Source: Leptoclinus maculatus
Lineage: Eukaryota; Chordata; Actinopteri; Perciformes; Stichaeidae
Direction: 5' to 3'
NCBI GenBank assembly: GCA_032191485.1
Contig: JAVDOI010000127.1
Location: forward strand, 173,938-237,937
DNA length: 64,000 bases
The notes under the pieces were generated by a model, which saw only the letters and a list, made by a program, of their open reading frames with translations, was not told the DNA's origin and made no database searches. The position numbers and the translations under genes were made by a program. Below, piece after piece: positions 10,861 to 36,830 of this stretch (its first letter is position 1; each line of letters starts with the position of its first letter).

Positions 10861-11575
10861 GACGTGTTATGGAAGGAAAATAGACCAGATTCTTTAAATT
10901 GACTTGTTTTATCCGGAGGCGTCACGCCACAGATTGGGGATGAAAACTGTTTTACAAAACTTTACATTTTACCCAAACTGACTTTAGGAGCTTGATAAAT
11001 TGTATTGTTAAATAAAGTTTAAGGCTACAGTAACATGTAGAAGTATTCACCACCGAGATGTTTCTTCCTATTTTCTTGCATTACAATTTGGAATCAAAAT
11101 GTTATTTATTTGTATTTTATGTAAACCCACTCAGATTATAGGAGGGAGGTTAGTTGTGGTGCCGTGTTCTTTGTGTTAATAGATGTTATGGTGCTCCGTT
11201 AGATCATGTGACAGCTGGACTTTAATACATGAAAACTATTCAAAACACATAAACAGAACCAGTGTTGAACTGAGTGACACGTGAGTAACAACCAGAGTAA
11301 CTAAAGTTTACATCTGCAGCACTGAAGAAAGAAACAACTTAATTTCATGGACAGGGTTTTAAAGTATTGTTGGTTTTGTGATCTTTTCATGGGATTTATT
11401 GACAATAAGAAGAATAAAGAATATGTGTGTTCTGTTCTTTTGATTCTTATTTATTCATTCATTCATCTGTTTTAAGGATATGTGTTCATGCTGGGACAGC
11501 AGTACAAAAATATTACATTATGCGTATGTTCCTCTATGTTAAAAATAAAAAAATAAGAAGAATACAGAACAAAAC
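10861..11575. other. Intergenic, no gene seen
   Basis: AT-rich sequence between the DIRS element and the 3' end of cyp27a. Nothing recognised. Confidence 0.4.
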
Positions 11576-11581
11576 TTTATT
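11576..11581 (-). terminator. Candidate poly(A) signal of cyp27a
   Basis: AATAAA on the minus strand, the first canonical signal downstream of the cyp27a stop at 12383. A variant ATTAAA at 11742-11747 is an alternative. Use of either is inferred. Confidence 0.35.
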
Positions 11582-11748
11582 TTGGTGTTTGTTGAAACTA
11601 AATAGTTTCTGCTGCGAGACATCGTCCCTAACAACTAAAAACAATCATCATTTGTGGATGTGACACTAAACTACAACAGCTCCTCCAGGGATTCATTTAA
11701 AGTCTTCATATTTACATGAAACAAACAAACTGTACATTCAGTTTAATG

Positions 11749-12280
11749 ATCTATATAATCTGTATAATCTATATAATCTATATGATCTATATAATCTGTA
11801 TAATCTATATGATCTATATAATCTGTATAATCTATATGATCTATATAATCTGTATAATCTATATGATCTATATAATCTGTATAATCTATATGATCTATAT
11901 AATATATATGATCTGTATAATCTGTATAATCTATATGATCTGTATAATCTGTATAATCTATATGATCTGTATAATCTGTATAATCTATATGATCTGTATA
12001 ATCTGTATAATCTATATGATCTGTATAATCTGTATAATCTATATGATCTGTATAATCTGTATAATCTATATGATCTGTATAATCTGTATAATCTATATGA
12101 TCTGTATAATCTGTATAATCTATATGATCTATATAATCTATATGATCTGTATAATCTGTATAATCTATATGATCTGTATAATCTGTATAATCTATATGAT
12201 CTATATAATCTATATGATCTGTATAATCTATATGATCTATATGATCTGTATAATCTGTATAATCTATATAATCTATACAA
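11749..12280. repeat. 9/27-bp minisatellite in the presumed cyp27a 3'UTR
   Basis: 9-bp words (TGTATAATC, TATATAATC, TATATGATC), in the middle of the array ordered as a 27-bp higher-order unit. It starts about 100 bp after the cyp27a stop and ends next to the ATTAAA/AATAAA signals, so the mature 3'UTR may contain it. The open frames of 180-222 codons through it are artefacts. Confidence 0.9.
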
Positions 12281-12382
12281 GCCACCAGGTCTCCACGCAG
12301 CCTGTGTTTAGAGCCACAGTTCAGGTTCATTCCTGGATAACAAAGCTCGGTGAGCGGCAGGAAACACGGTGTGAATACTAAA

Positions 12383-27034
<14,652 letters not shown>

Positions 27035-27099
27035 GTTGACTGGGGAAACGAGTTAGTCTGCGGAGTCTGGTCCGAGCAGGTCCCGGTCTGTCTGATGAT

Positions 27100-27180
27100 G
27101 ATGATGATGATGATGAAGCTGCAGGTTCACAGTGCGTTTATAAATCCAGCCTCTGAGACAAGCTGGCTTCTGATTGGCTG
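27100..27180 (-). promoter_or_regulatory. cyp27a core promoter
   Basis: On the minus strand a CCAAT box (27073+100 = 27173-27177, in CAGCCAATCAG) is followed about 35 bp downstream by a TATA-like TTTATAAA (27137-27144). The start codon is at 27034. This spacing predicts transcription starting near 27110. A (GAT)n run at 27098-27112 lies at the predicted start. Confidence 0.55.
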
Positions 27181-27438
27181 CTGAGTCATAAACTCTACTG
27201 ATGTTTAACTGACACATTGTAACAGATTATTGACAATAAACAGAATAACTGCAACACGAGCACATATAATGAGTTAAGTGATGAATAACTGTTAGAACCC
27301 GGATCACTGCAACATGAGAGAGACACGACGAGTGAAGAGTAATAAAAGACTTGTATTAAAAGAACAACTAAACAAACAAGACAATATGCAGCTGTGTGCT
27401 CCAGAGAGGAGGTGGAGCGTGTTCACCCCGATGAATTT

Positions 27439-28351
27439 ACTGCGGTCCACTCAGCAGACACTCACATGTTAGTGCGCCTATATGCTGAGATTCACGGTAA
27501 ACGCATTCAAACGGCACAGATCGGGAGCGAGCGAAAAACTTGGAAAGTTAGCGGAAAGATTAACGTGAGACAACATCCGGTTTATTCAGACGAACATACG
27601 GTTTTCAGAGTAAGATGCCAACAAAGTACACCGGAATTTGGAATTATTGAGAAAATACTTTTTATAACACTTCATATTTCATAGATATTTTTTCTGTACA
27701 AATGTATGACATTTACTTTGAAATATATCTTAATTGGTACAGTAAAAATGTCAGATTTTCTGTATGGCTGGAGTCAACGATGCCTTGATTACATATACAT
27801 CAGTCGTATGGAATCTTTGTAGCACCTCAAATATTGTGATATTACCAATTTTTGTCCTGAACATGTATGCATTAGTCATTGTGTGGAATTTTTGAGAAAA
27901 ACATTTTTATAGCACCTTAAACATTTCAAAAATGTGCCATTTGAAGGTACAAATTCAGTTCAGTTTTTGCTTAGTAAAATATCTTAATTGACTGTCAGTC
28001 AGGTATTATTAATTTCCAGCAACCCTCAAATCAAAGAATAAAGACACTTTACGCACAATGTAGGTGTATTTTCCCTTTAACTCACGAGATGCAGGTAGCA
28101 TGTTTTATACTTAATGTGAATATAAATCATTTAATCTAATTTCCATTATGCAATATGTATACTTTGTTGGCATCTTACTCTGAAAACCAGATGTTTGTCT
28201 GAAGAAACCGGATGTTATCTCACGTTAATCTTTCCGCTAACTTTCAAAGTCCTTCGCTCGCTCCCGATCTGTGCCGTTTGAATCCATTTACCGTGAATCT
28301 CAGCATATAGGCGCACTAACATTTAAGTGTCTGCTGAGTTGACCGCAGTAT
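27439..28351. repeat. Long imperfect inverted repeat upstream of cyp27a
   Basis: Arms of about 190 bp at 27439-27629 and 28160-28351 are near-complete reverse complements (shared AAGATTAACGTGAGA, GCACAGATCGGGAGCGAGCG, TTAGTGCGCCTATATGCTGA), with a spacer of about 530 bp. The inner part of the right side (28020-28260) also matches, inverted, the inside of the TIR element at 58985-59205. This looks like a mobile-element derivative about 400 bp upstream of the cyp27a start. Confidence 0.8.
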
Positions 28352-28359
28352 GAGTTGTG

Positions 28360-29039
28360 TTGGTTTTATACTTTATAATTGTACAATTGTACTATTGACA
28401 CAAGTGATTCCACTTTAAATAAAAATAAGTTTGGATACAAAGGTCCGTGTTTCTTTTCTTTTAATTCAAATGTGAATTAATCCTGAATTACATCTTTAAA
28501 CCTGTAACAGTAGAAAACATTTCTTCATGCAGAAATGTCAAAAAATTAAGTTTTTACTTTTATTTTGAGATTTCCTGCTTTTAAGAAGATATAACTTTAT
28601 TAATTCCTGAGACATTCTCTGTTTTATGTATTAAACTGAATATCTTAATATCAAAACAATCATTTAGAGAAACTTAGATTATGTTTTACCAATAAATGAT
28701 TCATCAAAAATGTATTTGTTTTAGGTTAAAAACTGATTCATGATCAAAACTAGAACATTGAGATTATAAAATCATAAACATGCAAAAAGAAAACCCATAA
28801 ATTCTCTGAGATGAAAGTCAAGAATTTACAAGAAAAAAATTATAATTATAAAATTACAAATTCACTTCAGAATGTTACAGACTTCATCTCAACAGACGTG
28901 TTTTATTTCTGCAGTGGATGACATCATCAGATTTAGGTTCATCAATCATCACGTCATCAGCAAACTTCAGAAGAAAATCAAGAAACAGATTTGAGGTTTT
29001 TCTCACATAAACGTACGACTTTAATCTTTAACATTCTGT

Positions 29040-29087
<48 letters not shown>

Positions 29088-29250
29088 TCCCTCCGGCTAC
29101 ATAATTAGTATTTCTTTAAACCAGAGATAAGAAGACGTCAGAGTAACTTCTCTTAACAGGAAACATTGATCGACTGTTCAAACTAAAATCAACGGTGTGC
29201 TCAGAATAATTAGAAAGACGCAAAATAACGAATGCAAAAGCCCAAATAAA
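28360..29250. other. Intergenic between cyp27a promoter and eaf2 3' end
   Basis: AT-rich, with (AT)n at 29047-29084. No gene seen. Confidence 0.4.
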
Positions 29251-29261
29251 TTATTAAAATC

Positions 29262-29267
29262 TTTATT
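29262..29267 (-). terminator. Candidate poly(A) signal of eaf2
   Basis: AATAAA on the minus strand in a T-rich context, about 1.2 kb downstream of the eaf2 stop. This implies a 3'UTR over about 29250-30450. Inferred, not proven. Confidence 0.35.
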
Positions 29268-30450
29268 TTTCGTTGAACCGAGTGGAGCGTCCTCGAGGCT
29301 CAAACGTCTCATGACTCCATCTTTGTTTCAGGCGACATGAAGCTAAACAGGAAGTAGATCAGAGCTCACGAGGCTCAACGCATCACGCTGGTGACACACT
29401 TCACACAAACTTGCACTTCCAATTGCTTTGACTATTAATATATATTTCATATATATATCAAATATATTAAGCAGTTCACGGTTGGTCGAGTATATTTCTA
29501 AATATAAATAATTTGATTCAAGTATTGCAGGTTTAAAGCTACAAAGCACTGAGCTCTTCTTCTTCACTCAAATAGAAGACGATCAAATAAAGTTTGACTT
29601 CTTCACTCTTAAAGCTGCAAAATGAATAATGAATATCACTCATCACCAGCTGTGTGAGGTCCATAACTATATGTTCAGCTCTTTACCTTCACGAGGATCT
29701 GTTGAGACTTTAGTGAATCGATGATCACAGTAAACACAGGAACAGATGGAGCAGCAGTAGAGCAGCAGCTCCTGTGTCCTGAGAGGTTAACTCTCTGTCT
29801 GGTGTGTTTGTAGAGATCACAGAGAACAGCTTCAGTTCCTCATCATGAAGGTAAAGAGGTGAAAACACTCTCAATGTAAAGTTCACTTAAACTGGTATAG
29901 ATTCCATCTCCTGTAGTAACACACTGTGGAGGAGAACCTCATGCAAACATCACGTCCGTCTCTTTAAAGAACATTTTAGCTTCTTAATAAAACTAAAACA
30001 GTTTATTGTCAAACAGACAAAGTGGAGCATCGAGCAGCTAAAGAGTGAGTATTGAACTTCTATTCTCCAGTTTACACAACGATGAGTGACTTCTGGGTGA
30101 GTTCATGAACATTGTGTTGTTCCTGCAGCTTTAAGTGAAAGAGGCTCAACAGCAACTTTACAACAACGTAAATGTAAGACTGAGATCAGTGAGGCTGCTC
30201 CTAAAGAAAAGGTTTAGCTCAACTGAAGCTATTAAAGGCACAACGTAACTTAACTTCCTAAATTTTGCAAAAGCTGAAACACAAACATCCGTCTAGGCTT
30301 CATGAACGCTCGCCTCTGATTGGCCGGTTTAAACCACAGACGAGCGTCAGTCTTTAGTGGTAAATAACTGACACTGAGTGTGCAGCTAGTTGTTGGAGAA
30401 GCAGCAGGTTTAGAGGTCTGGACCCGGGTCCTCAGAGACCTGCTGGTGGT

Positions 30451-30494
30451 TCAGTCACTCTCACTGCCGGACTCACTCAGCTGGAGGTCGCTCT
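30451..30494 (-). CDS. eaf2: eaf2 exon 6, with stop
   Basis: 44 nt: GTGTTTCAG acceptor, then (K)SDLQLSESGSESD and TGA. Matches the conserved EAF C-terminus. Confidence 0.9.
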
Positions 30495-33330
30495 CTGAAA
30501 CACAGAGATAAACACACTTTAATAACATCATCATGTCATTAAAGTGAGATACTGCAGAGTCATCGTCCTACTCGGTACACTGAGAAACCTGCTACACTCT
30601 TCACACATCATTCTGATTCAATCAAGTTTCATTTCCTCCGTCTGTCATTCAAACAAATCTCAAAATACAAGAGCTCCAACTCAACATGAACTGTATTCAA
30701 CATGTTTTACTTCACCAGAAGAAGAAAGCTGCAACACGTTTAAAACGGCTCAACTAAAGAACCCGAGAGCACGACGGCCACACACACAACACGATGCGAG
30801 TGTGTGTGTCTGAGATGTTACACAACTGACGACACATCATCACATCAGAACAGGTAAAACCCGTTAACGGAGAGAAGGTGAAGAACCCTGACGGAGAGCA
30901 ACAGTCACTGATGACATCAACGTGTGTTTGACTTGTGAAGATGATCAAAGAGAGAGATACTCACTCAGCGTGTTCATGAGTCCTCCTCCGCTCTCCTGGT
31001 GTCTGCTGCTGCTGCTGCTGGTGATGGTGCTGCTGGTGGTGATGATAGGCATGCTGTGATTGGCTGGTGCCGGTGCTGGTGCTGGTGCAGCAGCAGCAGC
31101 ACCAGCAGCAGCTGAAGTGCGTTCACCTTCATCATCACTGCTGCTGTCGTCGCTGCTGGAGGACGAGGAGCTGTTGGAGTCGGAGGAGCTGTCACCGCTG
31201 CTCAGCTGGTCCATGACCCGAGCCTCCGCCATCAGCTCTGAGGACAGGAAGCAGACGCACAGCATGACGTCTCTGGTAGAGACCTGTCAATCACGGTGTA
31301 GCCCCGCCCCTAAAGCATCCCCTGCTTCATGGTCTGTTTGACTCTAAATGGACCATAATGTACTAAATGAACATCATGCTGTATTGAAGAAGACTTGAAA
31401 CTAGAGATTGAGACCATAAACTCATGTTTACAATGTTTACTGAGGTAATAAATCAAGAGAGAAGTAGAGTCATTTTCTATAGACTTCTATAGAACCAGAG
31501 GAGTCGCCCCCTGGTGGACACTAGAGAGAATGCAGCTCACTGGTACAAGTCCACCACATAATAATAAAGTTAAGATAAGGATAAGATGTTACAGCAGGTT
31601 ACCTCTCTCGATGTCGTCCATGGGAGACGCTGGAGACAAGGTCTTCTCTTTCGGGGGGGGACTCTTGGAGCTGGTGGAGGTCTTGCTGCTGCTGCTGCTG
31701 GTGTTCGTCTTCACCTGCTGACTCAGGCGGCTGGTCTGCTGCTCCAGACGAGAGTGGATCTTACTGCTGCCCTCAGCCCTGTGAACGCATCAACACAGAC
31801 AGGTGGAGCAAACGCGTCCATACAGCCGACTATCACAACGTGTCCCCCTTATGTTCTTGTAAGTTGCTAGGGTTTGAACTTTTGAACACGGAGAGAAATC
31901 GCCCCCCTCCCTGCAGCCATGTCCTCTCAATCGCCTCCAAAACACTACAGCAGGTTTAAGTCAAAATCTTAATGGATTTATTATCCAACAAACATAAAAA
32001 CAGTTACAAACCGAATCAAACTATCAATATAAATTCAAAACAAACATATAAATTCCATGAAAGTGAGGCCCCGTCCGCACCACACGACAGACTGGTATGT
32101 CTGCCCCATGGTACCGAGGAGGTCTGAGGATCTCCCGGGATTCACAGTTCCTCTGTCCCCCCAAAGTTACATTTCTCAGCCCATCGATCAGCTCAATGAT
32201 TGGCTGAAGTCCAATAAGCCCCTCCTTGGCTCTTGACCTGTTGACACCTCCAACACCTCACGTAGCCACTTTCCATCCCCCGCTCTCAGCACATTCCTCA
32301 ACCTGATCACACAGACACTCAAACACACTGCTACAAGTAAATACACTGCATCACATAATATCCATAATTTGGAGCGCTTTAAAACCTAAATTCCTCACAA
32401 AGTGAAGGTCAGTGACTCAGTCTGCTGAGTGACTTCTGAAGTTTAGTTTGTCTGCAGAGTTATGAATGTGATGAACGTATTAGAATATATCGTATCGTGA
32501 CAATGTGGTGAGGAGCTTGTTGAAATGTTGGTAAAATAAAGTGAAGGACAAAGATTACAAGAACTTGTTTCACTGAAGCCTCTTTTCTGTAAACTTTCTT
32601 CATCTGTTAAGATGTCTTTACAGACTCGTGTACACAAGATACCAGGACCACAGAGAACCCACCTGGTCTAACAGGACCACGGAGAGCAGGACCACAGAGA
32701 ACCCACCTGGTCTAACAGGACCACGGAGACCAGTACCACAGAGAACCCACCTGGTCTAACAGGACCACGGAGAGCAGGACCACAGAGAACCCACCTGGTC
32801 TAACAGGACCACGGAGACCAGTACCACAGAGAACCCACCTGGTCTAACAGGACCACGGAGACCAGTACCACAGAGAACCCACCTGGTCTAACAGGACCAC
32901 GGAGACCAGTACCACAGAGAACCCACCTGGTTTAACAGGACCACGGAGACCAGTACCACAGAGAACCCACCTGGTCTAACGGGACCACGGAGACCAGTAC
33001 CACAGAGAACCCACCTGGTCTAACGGGACCACGGAGACCAGTACCACAGAGAACCCACTTGGTCTAACGGGACCATGGAGAGCAGTACCACAGAGAACCC
33101 ACCTGGTCTAACGGGACCACGGAGACCAGTACCACAGAGAACCCACCTGGTCTAACGGGACCACGGAGACCAGTACCACAGAGAACCCACCTGGTCTTCT
33201 TCACAGCGATGTTGCTGTTGAGTTTCTCCAGTCTGTACTCTCCGGTGTCGTGGTTCACGATGAGGATGCACTCCTTCATGTACGGCCTCTTGGACCCTTT
33301 GAAGACGGTCACCGGAGCACTCGAACCCTA

Positions 33331-33365
<35 letters not shown>

Positions 33366-36288
33366 AGTCAGGGTTTTACAAACACTGAGTCTGAGGACAC
33401 GTTATGAAAATTATTAACTGTTATTAATGTTTATAAACATCATTAACTGGTATTACTGTCTATAAACATCATTAACTGGTATTAATGTCTATAAACATCA
33501 TTAACTGGTATTAATGTCTATAAACATCATTAACTGGTATTAATGTCTATAAACATCATTAACTGGTATTAATGTCTATAAACATCATTAACTGGTATTA
33601 ATGTCTATAAACATCATTAACTGGTATTAATGTCTATAAACATCATTAACTGGTATTAATGTCTATAAACATCATTAACTGGTATTAATGTCTATAAACA
33701 TCATTAACTGGTATTAATGTCTATAAACATCATTAACTGGTATTAATGTCTATAAACATCATTAACTGGTATTAATGTCTATAAACATCATTAACTGGTA
33801 TTAATGTCTATAAACATCATTAACTGGTATTAATGTCTATAAACATCATTAACTGGTATTAATGTCTATAAACATCATTAACTGGTATTAATGTCTATAA
33901 ACATCATTAACTGGTATTAATGTCTATAAACATCATTAACTGGTATTAATGTTTATAAACATCATTAACTGGTATTAATGTCTATAAACATCATTAACTG
34001 GTATTAATGTTTATAAACATCATTAACTGGTATTAATGTTTATAAACATCATTAACTGGTATTAATGTCTATAAACATCATTAACTGGTATTAATGTTTA
34101 TAAACATCATTAACTGGTATTAATGTTTATAAACATCATTAACTGGTATTAATGTCTACAAACATCATTAACTGGTATTAATGTCTATAAACATCATTAA
34201 CTGGTATTAATGTCTATAAACATCATTAACTGGTATTAATGTCTATAAACATCATTAACTGGTATTAATGTCTACAAACATCATTAACTGGTATTAATGT
34301 TTATAAACATCATTAACTGGTATTAATGTCTATAAACATCATTAACTGGTATTAATGTCTATAAACATCATTAACTGGTATTAATGTCTATAAACATCAT
34401 TAACTGGTATTAATGTCTATAAACATCATTAACTGGTATTAATGTCTATAAACATCATTAACTGGTATTAATGTCTATAAACATCATTAACTGGTATTAA
34501 TGTCTATAAACATCATTAACTGGTATTAATGTCTATAAACATCATTAACTGGTATTAATGTCTATAAACATCATTAACTGGTATTAATGTCTATAAACAT
34601 CATTAACTGGTATTAATGTCTATAAACATCATTAACTGGTATTAATGTCTACAAACATCATTAACTGGTATTAATGTTTATAAACATCATTAACTGGTAT
34701 TAATGTCTACAAACATCATTAACTGGTATTAATGTTCATAAACATCATTAACTGGTATTAATGTTTATAAACATCATTAACTGGTATTACTGTCTATAAA
34801 CATCATTAACTGGTATTAATGTCTATAAACATCATTAACTGGTATTAATGTCTATAAACATCATTAACTGGTATTAATGTTTATAAACATCATTAACTGG
34901 TATTAATGTCTATAAACATCATTAACTGGTATTAATGTCTATAAACATCATTAACTGGTATTAATGTCTATAAACATCATTAACTGGTATTAATGTCTAT
35001 AAACATCATTAACTGGTATTAATGTCTACAAACATCATTAACTGGTATTAATGTTTATAAACATCATTAACTGGTATTAATGTCTATAAACATCATTAAC
35101 TGGTATTAATGTCTATAAACATCATTAACTGGTATTAATGTCTATAAACATCATTAACTGGTATTAATGTCTATAAACATAATTAACTGGTATTAATGTC
35201 TATAAACATCATTAACTGGTATTAATGTCTACAAACATCATTAACTGGTATTAATGTCTACAAACATCATTAACTGGTATTAATGTCTACAAACATCATT
35301 AACTGGTATTAATGTCTACAAACATCATTAACTGGTATTAATGTCTATAAACATCATTAACTGGTATTAATGTCTATAAACATCATTAACTGGTATTAAT
35401 GTTTATAAACATCATTAACTGGTATTAATGTCTATAAACATCATTAACTGGTATTAATGTCTATAAACATCATTAACTGGTATTAATGTCTATAAAGATC
35501 ATTAACTGGTATTAATGTCTATAAACATCATTAACTGGTATTAATGTTTATAAACATCATTAACTGGTATTAATGTCTATAAAGATCATTAACTGGTATT
35601 AATGTCTATAAACATCATTAACTGGTATTAATGTTTATAAACATCATTAACTGGTATTAATGTGTCGTCATTGGGATCTTCGTCCCTGAACACAGAGGAC
35701 GTTTAGAACCAGTGACTCAGCGTCACAGACCTCCAGGTTGGGCAGAGTGATGGTGACTTGTTCTCCTTTTCCCACTTCAAGCTCTCCTTCACACGTCGTA
35801 TCGATGGAGGCCGGTTTGAAGTCATCTGTCACCAAACAAGGACACAAAGTATCAATAAATATTATACACATTTAAATATATAGACCAAATACTCAATAAT
35901 GACAACAGTAGCATTGTTGTATTTATGAGAATTATACACATTTAAATAAATATATATATTATATGCTCAATATTAACAGTAGCATTGTTGTACTTGTAAA
36001 TATTATACACATTTAAATATATAGACCAAATACTCAATATTGACAACAGTAGCATTGTTGTATTTATGAGAATTATATATATACTCAATATTAACAGTGT
36101 GTTGTATCATTTTAAATGTAGACACTAAATAAAATGTAGTGCCACCAGATGGCGGTAGTGTACAGATAGACGGAATGCTAACATTAGCTAACATTCTGAC
36201 AGCTGGCTCATCAACGGTTTGTTTGTTATAGTTTGGAGTTAATAACTAACTTAATTAAAACGACACAGAGCAGACAGAACTGTCATCT

Positions 36289-36325
<37 letters not shown>

Positions 36326-36658
36326 TATTAAAACACACCAACAGCAGGACAGAAAACGGACCGACGACGTCAACGCGGCTAACGTAAACCGGGCTACACG
36401 TCAAAGACAGCTGCCTTTGGCTGTTTTAGCTACAAAGCTAACTCTACAAAGCTAACTGGTAGCATGCTAACTGTAGCATGCTAACTGTAGCTAATGCTAC
36501 TGTTAGCATGCTACTGTAAAAAAAAAGCCCAGCGATTGAAAACCCCGGAACTTACATCGCACCGTGTGGTAGCCGCTTTTAGGGTGTTTCTCAAACGTCT
36601 CTCCTAACTTCAAGACGTGCTCCTGGTTGTCAAAGTTTGAATACGTTGTTCCGTTCAT
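30451..36658 (-). CDS. eaf2: ELL-associated factor 2, six coding exons
   Basis: Joined exons on the minus strand: 36658-36556, 35825-35731, 33327-33191, 31778-31603, 31237-30965 and 30494-30451. They total 828 nt, 275 aa plus stop, all GT-AG and in phase. Residues 1-112 form the conserved N-terminal EAF domain (LKLGETFEKHPKSGYHTVRY, DFKPASID, VTITLPNLEG, VTVFKGSKRPY, LIVNHDTGEYRLEKL, VKKTR). The middle is Ser/Thr/Pro-rich (113-170). Residues 183-210 are a Ser/Asp/Glu run, the presumed transactivation segment, followed by an Ala/Pro run (211-229). The end LQLSESGSESD matches the family C-terminus. EAF proteins bind ELL elongation factors in the nucleus and stimulate RNA polymerase II elongation in the super and little elongation complexes. 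GSKRPYMKECILIVNHDTG is closer to EAF2 than EAF1, and slc15a2 synteny agrees. Looks intact; introns 2 and 3 carry large arrays. Confidence 0.94.
30965..31237 (-). CDS. eaf2: eaf2 exon 5 (acidic-serine segment)
   Basis: 273 nt: TGTCCTCAG acceptor, ELMAEARVMDQLSSGDSSSD onward, Ala/Pro run, to GGLLMNTL-type end (GGGLMNTL), donor A|GTGAGT. Confidence 0.92.
31266..31537 (+). repeat. Dispersed repeat family A, copy 3, in eaf2 intron 4
   Basis: Truncated copy starting at GACGTCTCTGGTAGAGACC and ending at GAGAATGCAGCT, about 30 bp upstream (minus strand) of exon 5. It fills most of intron 4. Confidence 0.85.
31603..31778 (-). CDS. eaf2: eaf2 exon 4
   Basis: 176 nt: TTCACAG acceptor, AEGSSKIHSRLEQQTSRLSQ to SPMDDIER, donor G|GTAACC. 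Contains an AGC run coding SSSSK. Confidence 0.9.
31841..32399 (-). mobile_element. Probable solo LTR in eaf2 intron 3
   Basis: On the minus strand it begins TGTGAGGAATTTAGG and ends ATAAGGGGGACA, giving TG...CA ends. CCAAT boxes lie near 32199-32203, and a sense-strand AATAAA at 31977-31982 is followed by about 135 bp of U5-like sequence. I find no matching target-site duplication, so the boundaries or the class may be wrong. It lies in the same orientation as eaf2. Confidence 0.45.
32643..33190. repeat. 44-bp minisatellite carrying copies of the eaf2 exon-3 splice donor
   Basis: Twelve copies, on the minus strand GTGGGTTCTCTGTGGTACTG then GTCTCCGTGGTCCCGTTAGA then CCAG. The genuine exon-3 donor (ACCAG|GTGGGTTCTC) is the upstream edge of the array, with 19 bp identical between the true site and the units. 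One copy (near 33055) has ACCAAGTGGG in place of ACCAGGTGGG. Confidence 0.95.
33191..33327 (-). CDS. eaf2: eaf2 exon 3
   Basis: 137 nt: TTTTTAG acceptor next to a (GT)n tract, GSSAPVTVFKGSKRPYMKEC to VKKTR, donor ACCAG|GTGGGT. The donor and the adjoining intron are tandemly amplified downstream (32643-33190). Confidence 0.93.
33328..33362. repeat. (CA)n microsatellite at the eaf2 exon-3 acceptor
   Basis: On the minus strand this is (GT)n followed by TTTTTAG, replacing the usual polypyrimidine tract. Confidence 0.9.
33405..35662. repeat. 29-bp minisatellite filling eaf2 intron 2
   Basis: About 78 copies of AACTGGTATTAATGTCTATAAACATCATT. Nearly all variation is at GTCTATAAA/GTTTATAAA/GTCTACAAA. 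It occupies almost all of intron 2 and ends about 65 bp from exon 2. Confidence 0.97.
35731..35825 (-). CDS. eaf2: eaf2 exon 2
   Basis: 95 nt: GGTGACAG acceptor, YDFKPASIDTTCEGELEVGK to TLPNLE, donor GAG|GTCTGT, a weaker donor than the others. Confidence 0.92.
35826..36555. other. eaf2 intron 1
   Basis: AT-rich, with a 120-bp imperfect direct duplication (ATTATACACATTTAAATA near 35861 and 36002), (AT)n at 36293-36321 and GCTAACTGTAGCATGCTAAC motifs near 36460-36510. Confidence 0.7.
36556..36658 (-). CDS. eaf2: eaf2 exon 1
   Basis: 34 codons plus one base: MNGTTYSNFDNQEHVLKLGE to YHTVR, donor T|GTAAG. First ATG, context CAGAATGA. Confidence 0.92.
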
Positions 36659-36830
36659 TCTGAGAGTTTCATGAGCTGTAAACTTTCTGCTTCTTCTTCT
36701 CTATCCGACGTCCATGTACGGCAGAGCTCTAGTCCCGCCTCCTCTTCGTTATGATTGGTCAAGCGGTCTATCCACTTGTTTGATTGGTTCAATGTCTGTC
36801 AATCAAGGAGTTTGTGATGACGAGCCCGCT
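36659..36830 (-). promoter_or_regulatory. eaf2 promoter region
   Basis: Upstream of the eaf2 start on the minus strand are two CCAAT boxes (36754-36758 and 36783-36787) and a GAGGAGGCGGGACT GC-box-like motif near 36733-36745. No TATA box seen. In human EAF2 and IQCB1 are head to head, but I see no divergent coding exon here. Confidence 0.5.

Noticed and set aside
27394..27684. 96-codon plus-strand frame
   Set aside because: Lies in the left arm of the inverted repeat; no recognisable protein.
33405..35662. CRISPR-like regular repeat array
   Set aside because: Units are contiguous with no unique spacers, and the DNA is eukaryotic.
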